From positions 14,488,405-14,552,404 of the forward strand of contig NC_049980.1 of NCBI RefSeq assembly GCF_000003815.2: a stretch of DNA of 64,000 nt. The letters are read 5' to 3'. Position numbers and translations under genes: made by a program. The notes under the pieces were generated by a model that did not search any database, was not told where the DNA came from, and worked only from the letters and a program-made list of their open reading frames with translations. Below are positions 39,801-45,954 of this stretch, piece by piece. This DNA is from Branchiostoma floridae. Its lineage: Eukaryota > Chordata > Leptocardii > Amphioxiformes > Branchiostomatidae. The stretch's first letter is position 1; each line of letters begins with the position of its first letter.

Positions 39801-42002
39801 CAAAGCTCGCTGCTGTACCGTAGGAAAACGCCAGGTAAACCATTTTCAAACTAGGCATGCCTTTCGACAACCGCTACACACCTACAAAAAATCAAAAAGT
39901 TCCATCCACAATTTCTCGACTTATATGCTGTTGACCTACATACAGACCCAAGTAAGCAATCTCATATCTCATAATATTCGCTGGCGAATATAATGAAGTA
40001 ATGAAATATGTAAAAAATGAAGTACTGTAGGAGACAAGAAGCTAGAATGACTTGTACAAAGCCCTCTTCCTATAAAATAAAAAAATACTAATCATGCCCA
40101 ACAAAGTTCTATCATAAAGAATATTAATTTTAGTAGTTACCGGTTGACGTGGAACAAAAAATGGTCTTTAAGGTGCGTTTGAAAGTAATCATAACGATTG
40201 TGATTGTACATGTACAGTGGAAGCCGCTTATTAGGGAAGGCCATTTGACAGCTGAATTTTCCCGACTAACCGGCGTTCCTGATTAAAAGATTGCTCGAAA
40301 TGACCCGAGTGGGGATGGAGGAGGGGGGCATCGGTAAACGCATCGCACGCATTGACACAAAGAATACAAACACGATCATTTCTACCACAAATAATCATGT
40401 CCATAATTTAATTAAACTCTATAAATATATAATTATTAGCCACTTTCGGTGGCAAATTTATCTTTTATCGGTGATATTGTTATGACATTTTAGTGTCGAA
40501 GAACGAATCTCGTCTATAACGTTAGTATCGGCTTGAAGAAAACAAAGAAATTGACACTGCTAAAACACGTTAAGCTACCGAAAAAAAACGAGGTACATAT
40601 GCAAACGTATTCTAAATTTGCCAAATGAACAAGTGTTTTGACAAGAGAACTGATCAAAGGTACAGTGCACGCGTGCGTAAGCGCTTACTACGTAAGATTT
40701 GTCGACATGTGATACACAGACGAAAAACATCGCTACGTTGTAGGACGAAAACGCTCTTGGTTTTCAGACAAACTTTATGTACTACGCAAAGATACTCATG
40801 ACTAGCGCATAAATAAACTGTTAATCTTCATATCTACAAATTTTCCAGTTACGATGTCCACAGATTACACTGAAATTTTGCAACAGCCGACAGCGTCATT
40901 TTCAAAACATTTCCATCACGAAAACAAAGATGGCGGACGCAGCGTCATGTGTAGTATCCCATGATTCCCTGCGGTATCCGCCAGGCCGCGCGCTAGCGAC
41001 GTAAATTGAATAGACATCGCGCCCTTTTGGGACTCAAAACAGACAGTTTCCATACTTTTGGCGATCTGATGTCTTTATACGGGAAAATTTTGGTTCATTC
41101 CTGCTGATTCTGGTGATTTGTTTGGCATATTTCGGGGTTATTATGCGTTGTAACTTGATTTTTTTTCCCGATTAGCCGATTTGTGCTGTATACAATGGCG
41201 CCAATGGGAAATGGTTTTGGATTTCAGAATTCTTTGCAACTAACCGATTTTTGCGATAAAGCGTATTGCAAATAGCTGGTTTCCACTGTACATACAATGT
41301 AATGATGATTTGACCAAAGTAGAAGAAAATGAGTACAGCCAATGTTGTTCTGATGGCATGTTTTTTTGTACTTTAGGAGCCAGGCCAGTGTTACTGCAGG
41401 CCTGGCTTTGGCAGACCAAGGTGCGACCGCTGTGCCCGAGGTTACAAGGGTTATCCCAACTGTGAACCATGTGGCTGTAGTGTCGCTGGCAGTGTGAATG
41501 AAGACGTCTGTGTTGGCCCATGCATCTGCAAGGTCAGCCCCCATTGCCAAGACAACTTCCTTTACACAGTTTTCTCTGTTGTGCAAACACACAACTTAAG
41601 TACTTGATTAATTTGGAGAATAGCCTTGGCAAAGATATTTTCATTTCTTATCTGTGTGCTGTTTCTCTGCATTAACCATAACATAGTATTAAATAACATG
41701 TTTTTGACATAGAAATAAGTATGTTGTCAAGTATTTGAAGAGCGCCAGGGTGACATTAGATGAAAAATCCATCATCAAGTCAGCATGATATTAAAGGTAC
41801 GACAAGTGCTCTTGAAGGTCTCAAACATCAAAACTGGCTTTCATTACCCCACTGTCCGCAGGACAATGTTGTGGGTCAGTTCTGTGATCGCTGCAAAGCT
41901 GGCTACTACAGCCTGCAAGAGAACAACCCATACGGCTGCCAGCCATGCTTCTGCTTTGATGTCACCAACCAGTGTCAGAGTGTGGCATGGTACAGGGAGC
42001 AG
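15788..42002 (+). CDS. LAMA: Laminin alpha chain (alpha1/2-like), N-terminal part, 13 exons, continues beyond what is seen
   Basis: Thirteen coding exons at 15788-15845, 26113-26145, 28917-29197, 32444-32686, 32957-33016, 33312-33431, 33941-34030, 34481-34598, 34869-34987, 35782-35872, 36225-36307, 41377-41532 and 41862-42002 join without a frame break into 531 codons. In order: signal peptide (1-19), LN domain (about 32-281; [51 protein letters not shown]), then LE repeats 1-4 and the first half of LE5, with eight-cysteine spacing. The LN wording matches vertebrate alpha1/alpha2 rather than beta or gamma chains. Role: the LN domain mediates polymerisation of laminin trimers in the basement membrane. 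The L4 domain and the rest of the chain are absent from the window. An in-frame upstream ATG exists at 15695, but the signal peptide begins at 15788. Confidence 0.93.
16643..17186. mobile_element. TIR element with GGCC ends in laminin intron 1
   Basis: About 545 bp. The left end GGCCTCGTTCATGATGCGAA and the right end, read in complement (GGCCCCGTTCATGATGCAAA), form a TIR of about 30 bp. Internal words ATGCGGAT and TTCATGATGACAA are repeated. The flanks TA/TA or TAA/TTA suggest a TWA-type target, so it is PIF/Harbinger-like. No ORF. Confidence 0.7.
17281..17358. repeat. Foldback hairpin
   Basis: AATGATCTGTAATTATTAGA followed 40 bp later by TCTAATAACTACAGATCAT forms an inverted repeat of about 24 bp per arm. 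Confidence 0.6.
17359..19114. other. Laminin intron 1 stretch without recognised features
   Basis: No coding signal, TIR pair or tandem array that I can support. AT-rich with scattered short ORFs. Confidence 0.4.
19115..19665 (-). mobile_element. CTAGAG-type repeat, CCTTTGCCA hairpin, 5'-truncated copy
   Basis: Reverse orientation. Begins at the terminal hairpin (CCTTTGCCA, complement near 19,127-19,135), then the ATAACTCAAG, GATATTTGGTGGGTGGG, CTGCAGCG and CCCCCTAG modules, and a TTATGCAAA block. It abuts the next copy at 19,669. Confidence 0.7.
19669..20963 (-). mobile_element. CTAGAG-type repeat, CCTTTGCCA hairpin, full-length copy
   Basis: 1,295 bp in reverse orientation. The right edge GGAACTCTAG is the complement of the CTAGAG start. 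Just inside it lies TTTGGCAAAGGTATG (complement of CATACCTTTGCCAAA). The left edge is the hairpin CCTTTGCCA-GA-ATGGCAAGG. Internal modules with AATTATGCAAAT and TTTGCATAAT alternate about every 180 bp. No ORF. Confidence 0.75.
21238..21560 (-). pseudogene. Retroelement C-terminal fragment
   Basis: The minus strand encodes [20 protein letters not shown], then [35 protein letters not shown] and [15 protein letters not shown] recognise this as the conserved C-terminal segment seen in many invertebrate retroelement ORFs; which clade is uncertain. It is a short isolated remnant in laminin intron 1, with no RT domain beside it. Confidence 0.6.
21867..21991. repeat. Perfect-style long hairpin, 125 bp
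   Basis: GACACGGACCAAG...CCCCCTTCCTGTATTTTGTT with TATTCCCGGTAAAA pairs with TTTTACCAGGAATA...GGTCCGTGTC. Each arm is about 50 bp with few mismatches around a loop of about 20 bp. It resembles a minimal foldback element; no clear target duplication. Confidence 0.7.
22329..23408. mobile_element. Foldback element with AGCCTGGGTACCATC arms, split by a mariner-type insertion
   Basis: Left arm 22329-22403 (TTGCCAATTAGCCTGGGTAC...CTCCTT...GCACTCT) and right arm 23339-23408 are inverted copies of each other. Without the insertion the element would be about 145 bp. Confidence 0.7.
22404..23338. mobile_element. mariner-like non-autonomous element, copy 1
   Basis: 935 bp flanked by TA (22402-22403 and 23339-23340). 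TIRs start CGAGGGTGCTTCAAAAAGTA and stay similar for at least 150 bp per side. TA target and this TIR type point to Tc1/mariner. No transposase ORF. Confidence 0.8.
23409..24952. other. Laminin intron 1 stretch, nothing recognised
   Basis: Contains two similar CGGTACGCTTTTT words (about 23,556 and 23,796) but no coding exon, TIR pair or array that I can support. Confidence 0.4.
24953..25826. mobile_element. TIR element CATTGGCATAATACCGGTC, complete copy
   Basis: 874 bp with a perfect 19-bp TIR (CATTGGCATAATACCGGTC and its complement). No convincing target duplication. It has a CG-rich interior including GCCGCCATTTT (a YY1-type motif on the minus strand). The minus-strand 61-codon ORF (25190-25375) is kept in the second copy with several substitutions; I see no domain in it. 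Confidence 0.8.
26113..26145 (+). CDS. LAMA: Laminin alpha exon 2: 33-nt phase 1/1 microexon
   Basis: Preceded by a strong pyrimidine tract (TTCCTTCTTCTTTCAG) and followed by GTAAGC. It adds 11 residues (about [11 protein letters not shown]) between the signal peptide and the LN start. Because it is phase 1 on both sides, exon 1 can also join exon 3 directly, giving [14 protein letters not shown], the usual laminin arrangement. It is probably a cassette exon. Confidence 0.6.
26186..27261 (+). mobile_element. CTAGAG-type repeat, CCTCCATGA hairpin, complete copy a
   Basis: 1,076 bp. Starts CTAGAGTTTGGCGACCTCAT, then ACCTCCATGAAAT, and ends ATAACCTCCATGA-CTTT-TCATGGAGG (hairpin 27239-27262). 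Flanked by TAA on both sides. Internal modules: AATTATGCAAAT, CCATAGCATG- and CTGCAGT-type boxes, and an (AC)n tract just before the hairpin. Exactly the same net length as copy c at 58,296. Confidence 0.85.
27290..28385. repeat. Degenerate repeat with ACCGTTAAGCGTTACC words
   Basis: CGTTAAGCGTT or CGTTAATCGTTACC words cluster at 27,300-27,450 and again at 28,325-28,375. The interior (27,480-28,200) resembles, in part reversed, 21,680-21,780 and 22,030-22,260 (for example CTTCGGCCCTCCA, GAAATGAGGTTTCAAAGGGTC). An old repeat, not classified. Confidence 0.4.
28917..29197 (+). CDS. LAMA: Laminin alpha exon 3: start of LN domain
   Basis: 281 bp, phase 1 to 0, from [20 protein letters not shown] through TWWQ-like [11 protein letters not shown] to [10 protein letters not shown]. 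Flanked by CTTCCAG and GTCAGT. Confidence 0.95.
29255..29665. mobile_element. TIR element with GGCCACACCAATTT ends
   Basis: About 410 bp. Left AGACCACACCAATTTAAT and right ATCAAATTGGTGTGGCCT are inverted copies. It sits just inside the donor side of laminin intron 3. No ORF. PIF/Harbinger-like by the GGCC ends and T/A-rich target. Confidence 0.65.
30405..30654 (+). pseudogene. LINE 3'-end fragment with (ATG)n tail
   Basis: One frame reads [20 protein letters not shown] then [18 protein letters not shown], resembling the C-terminal W-LNR-R-G--------WG motif of jockey/CR1-group reverse transcriptase ORFs. It is followed by an (ATG)n tract at about 30,636-30,653, a usual 3' tail for such elements. 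Old and broken. Confidence 0.45.
31129..32068. mobile_element. mariner-like non-autonomous element, copy 2
   Basis: 940 bp, TA on both sides (31127-31128 and 32069-32070), same TIRs and interior as the copy at 22,404 (TGAGGGTGCTTCAAAAAGTA...). Much of the interior (for example TGATGACCGGGGTC versus GCCCCGGTCATCA) is in inverted orientation relative to copy 1. Confidence 0.8.
32444..32686 (+). CDS. LAMA: Laminin alpha exon 4: LN domain core
   Basis: 243 bp, phase 0/0. Begins [20 protein letters not shown] and ends [10 protein letters not shown]. Flanked by AATCTTAG and GTGATA. Confidence 0.95.
32957..33016 (+). CDS. LAMA: Laminin alpha exon 5: LN domain
   Basis: 60 bp, phase 0/0, encoding [20 protein letters not shown], which matches the laminin LN segment after the ENGE motif. 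Flanked by GCACAG and GTAAGG. Confidence 0.93.
33312..33431 (+). CDS. LAMA: Laminin alpha exon 6: LN domain
   Basis: 120 bp, phase 0/0, [20 protein letters not shown] through VTRR. Flanked by CACACAG and GTAAGG. Confidence 0.95.
33941..34030 (+). CDS. LAMA: Laminin alpha exon 7: end of LN and start of LE1
   Basis: 90 bp, phase 0/0, [20 protein letters not shown] and on to PGAQ. Flanked by TTTCCACAG and GTGAGC. Confidence 0.95.
34481..34598 (+). CDS. LAMA: Laminin alpha exon 8: LE1
   Basis: 118 bp, phase 0 to 1, with [17 protein letters not shown], the first LE repeat. Flanked by GTTGTAG and GTGAGA. The minus-strand ORFs here are shadows. Confidence 0.93.
34869..34987 (+). CDS. LAMA: Laminin alpha exon 9: LE2, first part
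   Basis: 119 bp, phase 1 to 0, [20 protein letters not shown] through GGGVCQNCR. Flanked by TCCTACAG and GTAGGG. Confidence 0.93.
35378..35667. mobile_element. hAT-like MITE in laminin intron 9
   Basis: 290 bp with TIR CAGGGTTGGACAAGT and its complement ACTTGTCCAACCCTG. Internal GGGCAAGT words repeat. CAGGG ends are typical of hAT elements, but I cannot see the expected 8-bp duplication. Confidence 0.65.
35782..35872 (+). CDS. LAMA: Laminin alpha exon 10: LE2, second part
   Basis: 91 bp, phase 0 to 1, [20 protein letters not shown] then DDPNPCRG. Flanked by GTTACAG and GTCATT. Confidence 0.93.
36225..36307 (+). CDS. LAMA: Laminin alpha exon 11: LE3, first part
   Basis: 83 bp, phase 1 to 0, [20 protein letters not shown] through AEGL. 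Flanked by CTCTTACAG and GTAAGA. Confidence 0.92.
36366..36574. mobile_element. MITE with CTGTAAATGCA ends and CGCGAA words
   Basis: 209 bp flanked by TA (36364-36365 and 36575-36576). TIR CTGTAAATGCAG / TGCATTTACAG. The interior is built from GCGGT and ACCGCGAA words in both orientations. It lies near the start of laminin intron 11. Confidence 0.8.
37458..37702. repeat. Three tandem units of about 81-86 bp
   Basis: Each unit has TGTGTCTTTAGAATGACA, TAGAAAAGCGC(T/A)GTAAAAAC, TAATAAAACA and a final CGTGTTCA. The spacing between units is 81 and then 86 bp. Confidence 0.7.
37838..38150 (-). pseudogene. Reverse transcriptase fragment (jockey/CR1-group LINE), cut by an assembly gap
   Basis: The minus strand reads [20 protein letters not shown] then [20 protein letters not shown] and [12 protein letters not shown], which correspond to the conserved RT segment containing P-K and R-I-L/P-I-S-L and the QHGFR motif. 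It runs into the 100-N gap at 38151-38250 and is frameshifted after GFRK. Confidence 0.75.
38151..38250. other. Assembly gap (100 N)
   Basis: Unknown bases inside laminin intron 11. Confidence 0.99.
39184..39991 (+). mobile_element. CTAGAG-type repeat, ATATTC hairpin variant
   Basis: Forward orientation. It contains GTACCTACCTACCAA, GCTGCTAGGGGGCCC, CGAGTTATCGTGTTAACAG, then two further modules, and ends in the hairpin ATATTCGC-TG-GCGAATAT (39974-39991). The body is the unbroken paralogue of 13,226-14,640. The 5' edge is uncertain (a CTAGGG at about 39,180 is a candidate). Confidence 0.6.
40215..41288. mobile_element. pogo/Tigger-like TIR element in laminin intron 11
   Basis: 1,074 bp with TA on both sides (40213-40214, 41289-41290). 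TIR CAGTGGAAGCCGCTTATT at left, complement of CAGTGGAAACCAGCTATT at right. TIRs of this form with a TA target are typical of pogo/Tigger. It ends only 88 bp before exon 12. It carries a CpG-rich segment with AAGATGGCGGACGCAGCGTC. No transposase ORF. Confidence 0.75.
41377..41532 (+). CDS. LAMA: Laminin alpha exon 12: LE3 end and LE4 start
   Basis: 156 bp, phase 0/0, [20 protein letters not shown] through CVGPCICK. Flanked by ACTTTAG and GTCAGC. The preceding 5-kb intron holds several transposon remnants. Confidence 0.94.
41862..42002 (+). CDS. LAMA: Laminin alpha exon 13: LE4 end and LE5 first half
   Basis: 141 bp, phase 0/0, [20 protein letters not shown] through [19 protein letters not shown]. 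In other laminin alpha chains the next residues open the L4 domain. The donor is GTAGGC, and no continuing exon was found up to 64,000. Confidence 0.94.
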
Positions 42003-42179
42003 GTAGGCCAAGTGGAAAGAAATCACCATTTTTTAGGGTGGATGTCTAGGGTGGAAGTCTTTCTAAAAACCATTAGTTACAACTAAGTATTTGCACAGGA
42101 AACATATCAGAAGACAGTAACATTTCCTTACTATGTACATGTAACTAGGTCCCTTTGATTGTTGCCAAAATGTAACATG

Positions 42180-42957
42180 CATTGGCATAATACCGATCAT
42201 AAGCCTTGTACCGGTCGATTAAAAATAGTGGAACTTAAAGAGATCTACACATGCAACAATAGTTATTTCTGAGGTATGCACACTTCAGACATCTAGGTGT
42301 CCAATACATCATTTACAAAGCATCGATAACAATGCATTCGAAGACAACAAGGCCAAAAGTTTTCAGGTCATTTTCGGGGCAGGCGAGCTCGTCGTGGGAC
42401 AAACACACTGTCACGTTCATCGCCAGATTTGTAGATAATAATCACATGTGCTCACGGCACAAGACGAGCATGATTCAACAGCAATCTTGAATTTCTTTTG
42501 GTGACCTACAACTCGTGTAAAAGTGTGAGGAACCGTTGCATTATCGCCCGGATCTACGGCTAAATGGGTCAAATTGAACGTACGCCCCCATTTTCCCGCC
42601 ATTTTTAATGCTACGGCCAGCAGTAAAGTTTTACGTCATAGCGGTTGTGACGGACCAAAATTAAATGAAAATTCTTGTCAGTCTTGTCTTGTCATTTTCT
42701 CATGACTTTTTGTATGCTCATGCAGATTTTTGTTTTGTGCAACTACTAACAGGAAAGAAAGGAACAACAGAGGATGTATAAAGGTACATAGCGGCAGTTA
42801 ATTGTGCCGTGTTTCGTTCGGCCGGTATAGTGCACCCCCTTCCAACCACGCGCCCGTTCTCCGTGCAATTCCGCGGTGTGTTCCAATTACGATAATAATT
42901 ATGTTTTTAGCAGGACCAGAGAGACAAAATAATTTACACAGAAGAAGTGGCAAAGGT
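42180..42957. mobile_element. TIR element CATTGGCATAATACC, 3'-truncated copy
   Basis: Nearly identical to 24,953-25,720, then stops at CAAAGGT where the LINE 5' region begins. The right TIR is missing. The same element therefore occurs in laminin introns 1 and 13. Confidence 0.8.
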
Positions 42958-43181
42958 GATGTCAGGTGAGGTCACCTGGCAACGTGCGGGTTTTTCGAGC
43001 TCTCCAGATTTTCCGTTTTCTGGAGTTCTCAAGGCGATTAAGTCGCCCTTTCCAGTGTTACTTTTGTGTCTAAGTAATTGAAGAACGTCAGACGTCTTTC
43101 TTGTGACTTCTCTTTCGTTTGAAAGAGACTTTAAGCCCCCTTTTCCCGGCTTCACCTACGGAGTTTACAGCGGATACTACA

Positions 43182-44335
43182 ATGGCGGCAGCAGACGCGA
43201 GTGACGACGTTGACAAACTACAGGATACCAGCTTATGGTTGAGCATAGAAGCCAAAGGTATGCCTAAGCTATCTGAATTTGACATCGTTGAAGCCCTGTA
43301 TGACTCTGTTATAAGTGAACTTGGTGATGGATCAGTGAATCCCGAGGATATATTAGGAGCCCAGTTCCTGGCGAAGCAGCGCACCTGGCTGATCAATTTT
43401 GCATGTGAAGACGCCAAGGCAAAAGCAATTAGCATCGGCCGCATTGTTGTCAACAACAAATCGTATGCCATCCTGGATTTTCAGAGAGCTGGGATCAAAG
43501 ATAAACAGATAAGAATTTCCATTCACGGTATCCCCCACCACATTCCCGATCATGAAGTTGCCCAGTGGGTAGATAGTAAAGCCGACAGATCTACCACTGT
43601 TATGCGACATCAGAAAAGGAACAGAAACTCTGAATCCCCATTTCAGCATCTCTACTCCGGCCACAGGTTCTGCTATGTTTCTAAGATCCGGGAAAGCTTT
43701 CCGTGCTACACAACATACAGCATTCCAGATCCCATCGATGAAACTAGCCTGATGGATGTTGAGGTGACAATTTTTCATGACGGTCAGAGAGTGAATTGCA
43801 AGTCTTGCAAAGCCGAAGACCACGCTTTCTCTGATTGCCCACATCGCGTAACCTGTCACAATTGTGGCAAAAAGGGCCACATCCGCAAGTACAGTGGTGT
43901 CGAGCAGAGAAAAGCGACGCTCCGACCGAAACCAACAGAAACATCGAACAAGAAGTTGAAGTTCACCTTAAAGCTGCCCGCAGAAAAGCAACCACACAAG
44001 CCGACGACAATCAGAGTGAAAAGGATCTCGATCCTTGCTCTGATCTAGTGAGCGAAACTGTTGAAAGTACATCTGAAGTAGAAAGTGAGTGTACCGACGA
44101 CCAAGGTCGCGAGTCCGTGAGCAGAGAGGACGTCACTTCCGGTGCTTCCAGTACACCTAGGACACAGCGGGTAGATCACTCTGGAGGGACACAGCAGAAC
44201 CGACCTGGGCTCCGATCATCTCGCCGGACTACGTCGACTGCAAAAAGAAAAGACGTTCTCACCCCACCAGAAACCAACAAGCCCGGCAAGCTACGTCACA
44301 AAGATGAGCAAAAGAGACAGAAAGACATTGGTTAG
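43182..44335 (+). pseudogene. LINE ORF1 (L1/Tx1-type), with a frameshift in the second zinc knuckle
   Basis: ATG at 43182 (MAAADASDDVDKLQDTSLWL). The first frame ends at 44046 and carries CKSCKAEDHAFSDC, a CX2CX4HX4C knuckle, and the start of a second one (CHNCGKKGHIRK). At about 43,890 the last Cys of knuckle 2 is lost. The other frame supplies a Cys (VQWC) and an open, charged C-terminal tail to a stop at 44335. One indel is the simplest explanation. Role: nucleic-acid-binding partner of the LINE RNP. It lies just upstream of ORF2. Confidence 0.75.
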
Positions 44336-44359
44336 TAATTCTGATTGACATTTGTTGTC

Positions 44360-45954
44360 ATGGTACGTTTTCTTAGCATCAATGTCAGAGGACTACGGAA
44401 AAGATCCGTCCGTCGAACTGTTTTTCAATATTTGAAAACAAAACAAATTGATATTGTTTGCTTGCAGGAAACTTATATAACCAATGATGTCAAAGATGCA
44501 TGGACAAAAGAGTGGGGTGGAAAACTTTACGCTCATCCTTGCACCTCACACAGTAAAGGACAAATTATATTAATAGCTGAGAATTTTGACTGTAATAATG
44601 TTGAATTTATAAATCTTTCTGATCGTTCAATCGGTGTGAAATTTATACACCATGGTGAGAAATTTGTTTGTTTCAATGTATATGCTCCTAACAATGTAGT
44701 GAGTAAGAAACTGTTCTACACACAGGTTCTAACTCAACTGCAAGAACATTGTTGTGAAGGTGAATATTTTATGTTAGCTGGTGATTTCAATACAGTACTC
44801 AACCGTGATCTCGACAATGTAGCAGGGAAAGAGCATGATAAAGCAGAGGTTAAATGTTTTAATAATTTGACAGACAACTTTGAACTACTTGATATCTGGA
44901 GAGTCTTCCATAGTGAAGACAAGGATTACACATGGTCTAAGAGAAACCCTTTTACAGCCAGGAGACTAGATTATCTCCTGATAAATGATTTTTTGTTTGA
45001 TAAAACTACTGCATGTGAAATCTCTTTCCCCTGCAGTGATCATAGAGCTGTTGTATTGGATATGTCTGTAACACAGTTTGACAAAGGACCTTCATATTGG
45101 AAATTCAATAATTCATTTCTAAAAGATAAGGTGTTTGTTGATCGTGTTAATGAAATCATAGGAAACATCCAAGAAGGCCTTAGTGACTCTGTGATCGAAG
45201 ATAAACAGTTAATATGGGACATCTGTAAGAGTAAGATAAAAACTTTCTCAATCAGTTACGGGAAACAAAAGGCTCTTGAAAAACGATCCAAACACAACAT
45301 AATTGAGGAAAAATTAGAACGGCTGGAAAAGCAATTAGCTTCCGATCCAAAGAATTTAACTTTACAGCAACAGGTGCACAACACAAAGGCTGAGTTTGAA
45401 GCATTAGCCCTTCACGAGGCGCATGGTGCACAAATCCGCTCAAAAGTTAAATGGATTGAGGAAGGAGAAAAAAACACAGCCTACTTTCTTCGACTTGAGA
45501 AGTCACGTGCCATACACAATGTTATTACAAGCCTCAGAACACCTGACGGTGACATAATAACAGATCAAAATAAATTATTGGAACAACAAGTTGATTACTA
45601 TAGAAAACTATACAGTAAAAACGACGATTTCGACATAGAAAGCTTTGATGACTTTATTACAGACGTAAATTTTCCGACGTTGTCTGACATGCAAAGTAAA
45701 TCTTGTGAAGGGTTGTTTACTATGACGGAATGTACATCTGCTCTACGTAACATGACAAATTGCAGTCCCGGCCTAGATGGCCTTACTACTGACTTTTATA
45801 AAGTCTTTTGGAGCAGAATAGGATCTATGGTTTTGAACTCACTAAATGAGGGCTACACGAAGAACCAGCTTTCTTCCACTCAAAGTAAAGGGGTTATATC
45901 CTTACTCTTTAAAGGGGGTGAACACCAAGATTTAAGTAGAGACCAGCTGTCTAA
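44360..45954 (+). pseudogene. LINE ORF2, part 1: AP endonuclease and start of reverse transcriptase
   Basis: ATG at 44360. APE-type endonuclease (LSINVRGLRK, CLQETYI, LAGDFNTVL, SDHRAV, about residues 3-230), a linker with a coiled-coil-like stretch, then RT block GLDGLTTDFYK and GVISLLFKGG. The ORF runs straight into a DNA element at 45955 and stops within it at 45964. Across the element the next RT words NWRPIS resume at 48718. It is placed in the L1/Tx1 group by the endonuclease and linker wording. Confidence 0.88.

Noticed and set aside
43353..43880. 175-codon minus-strand ORF opposite LINE ORF1
   Set aside because: The plus strand has zinc knuckles and continues into the ORF2 context; the minus frame is a shadow.
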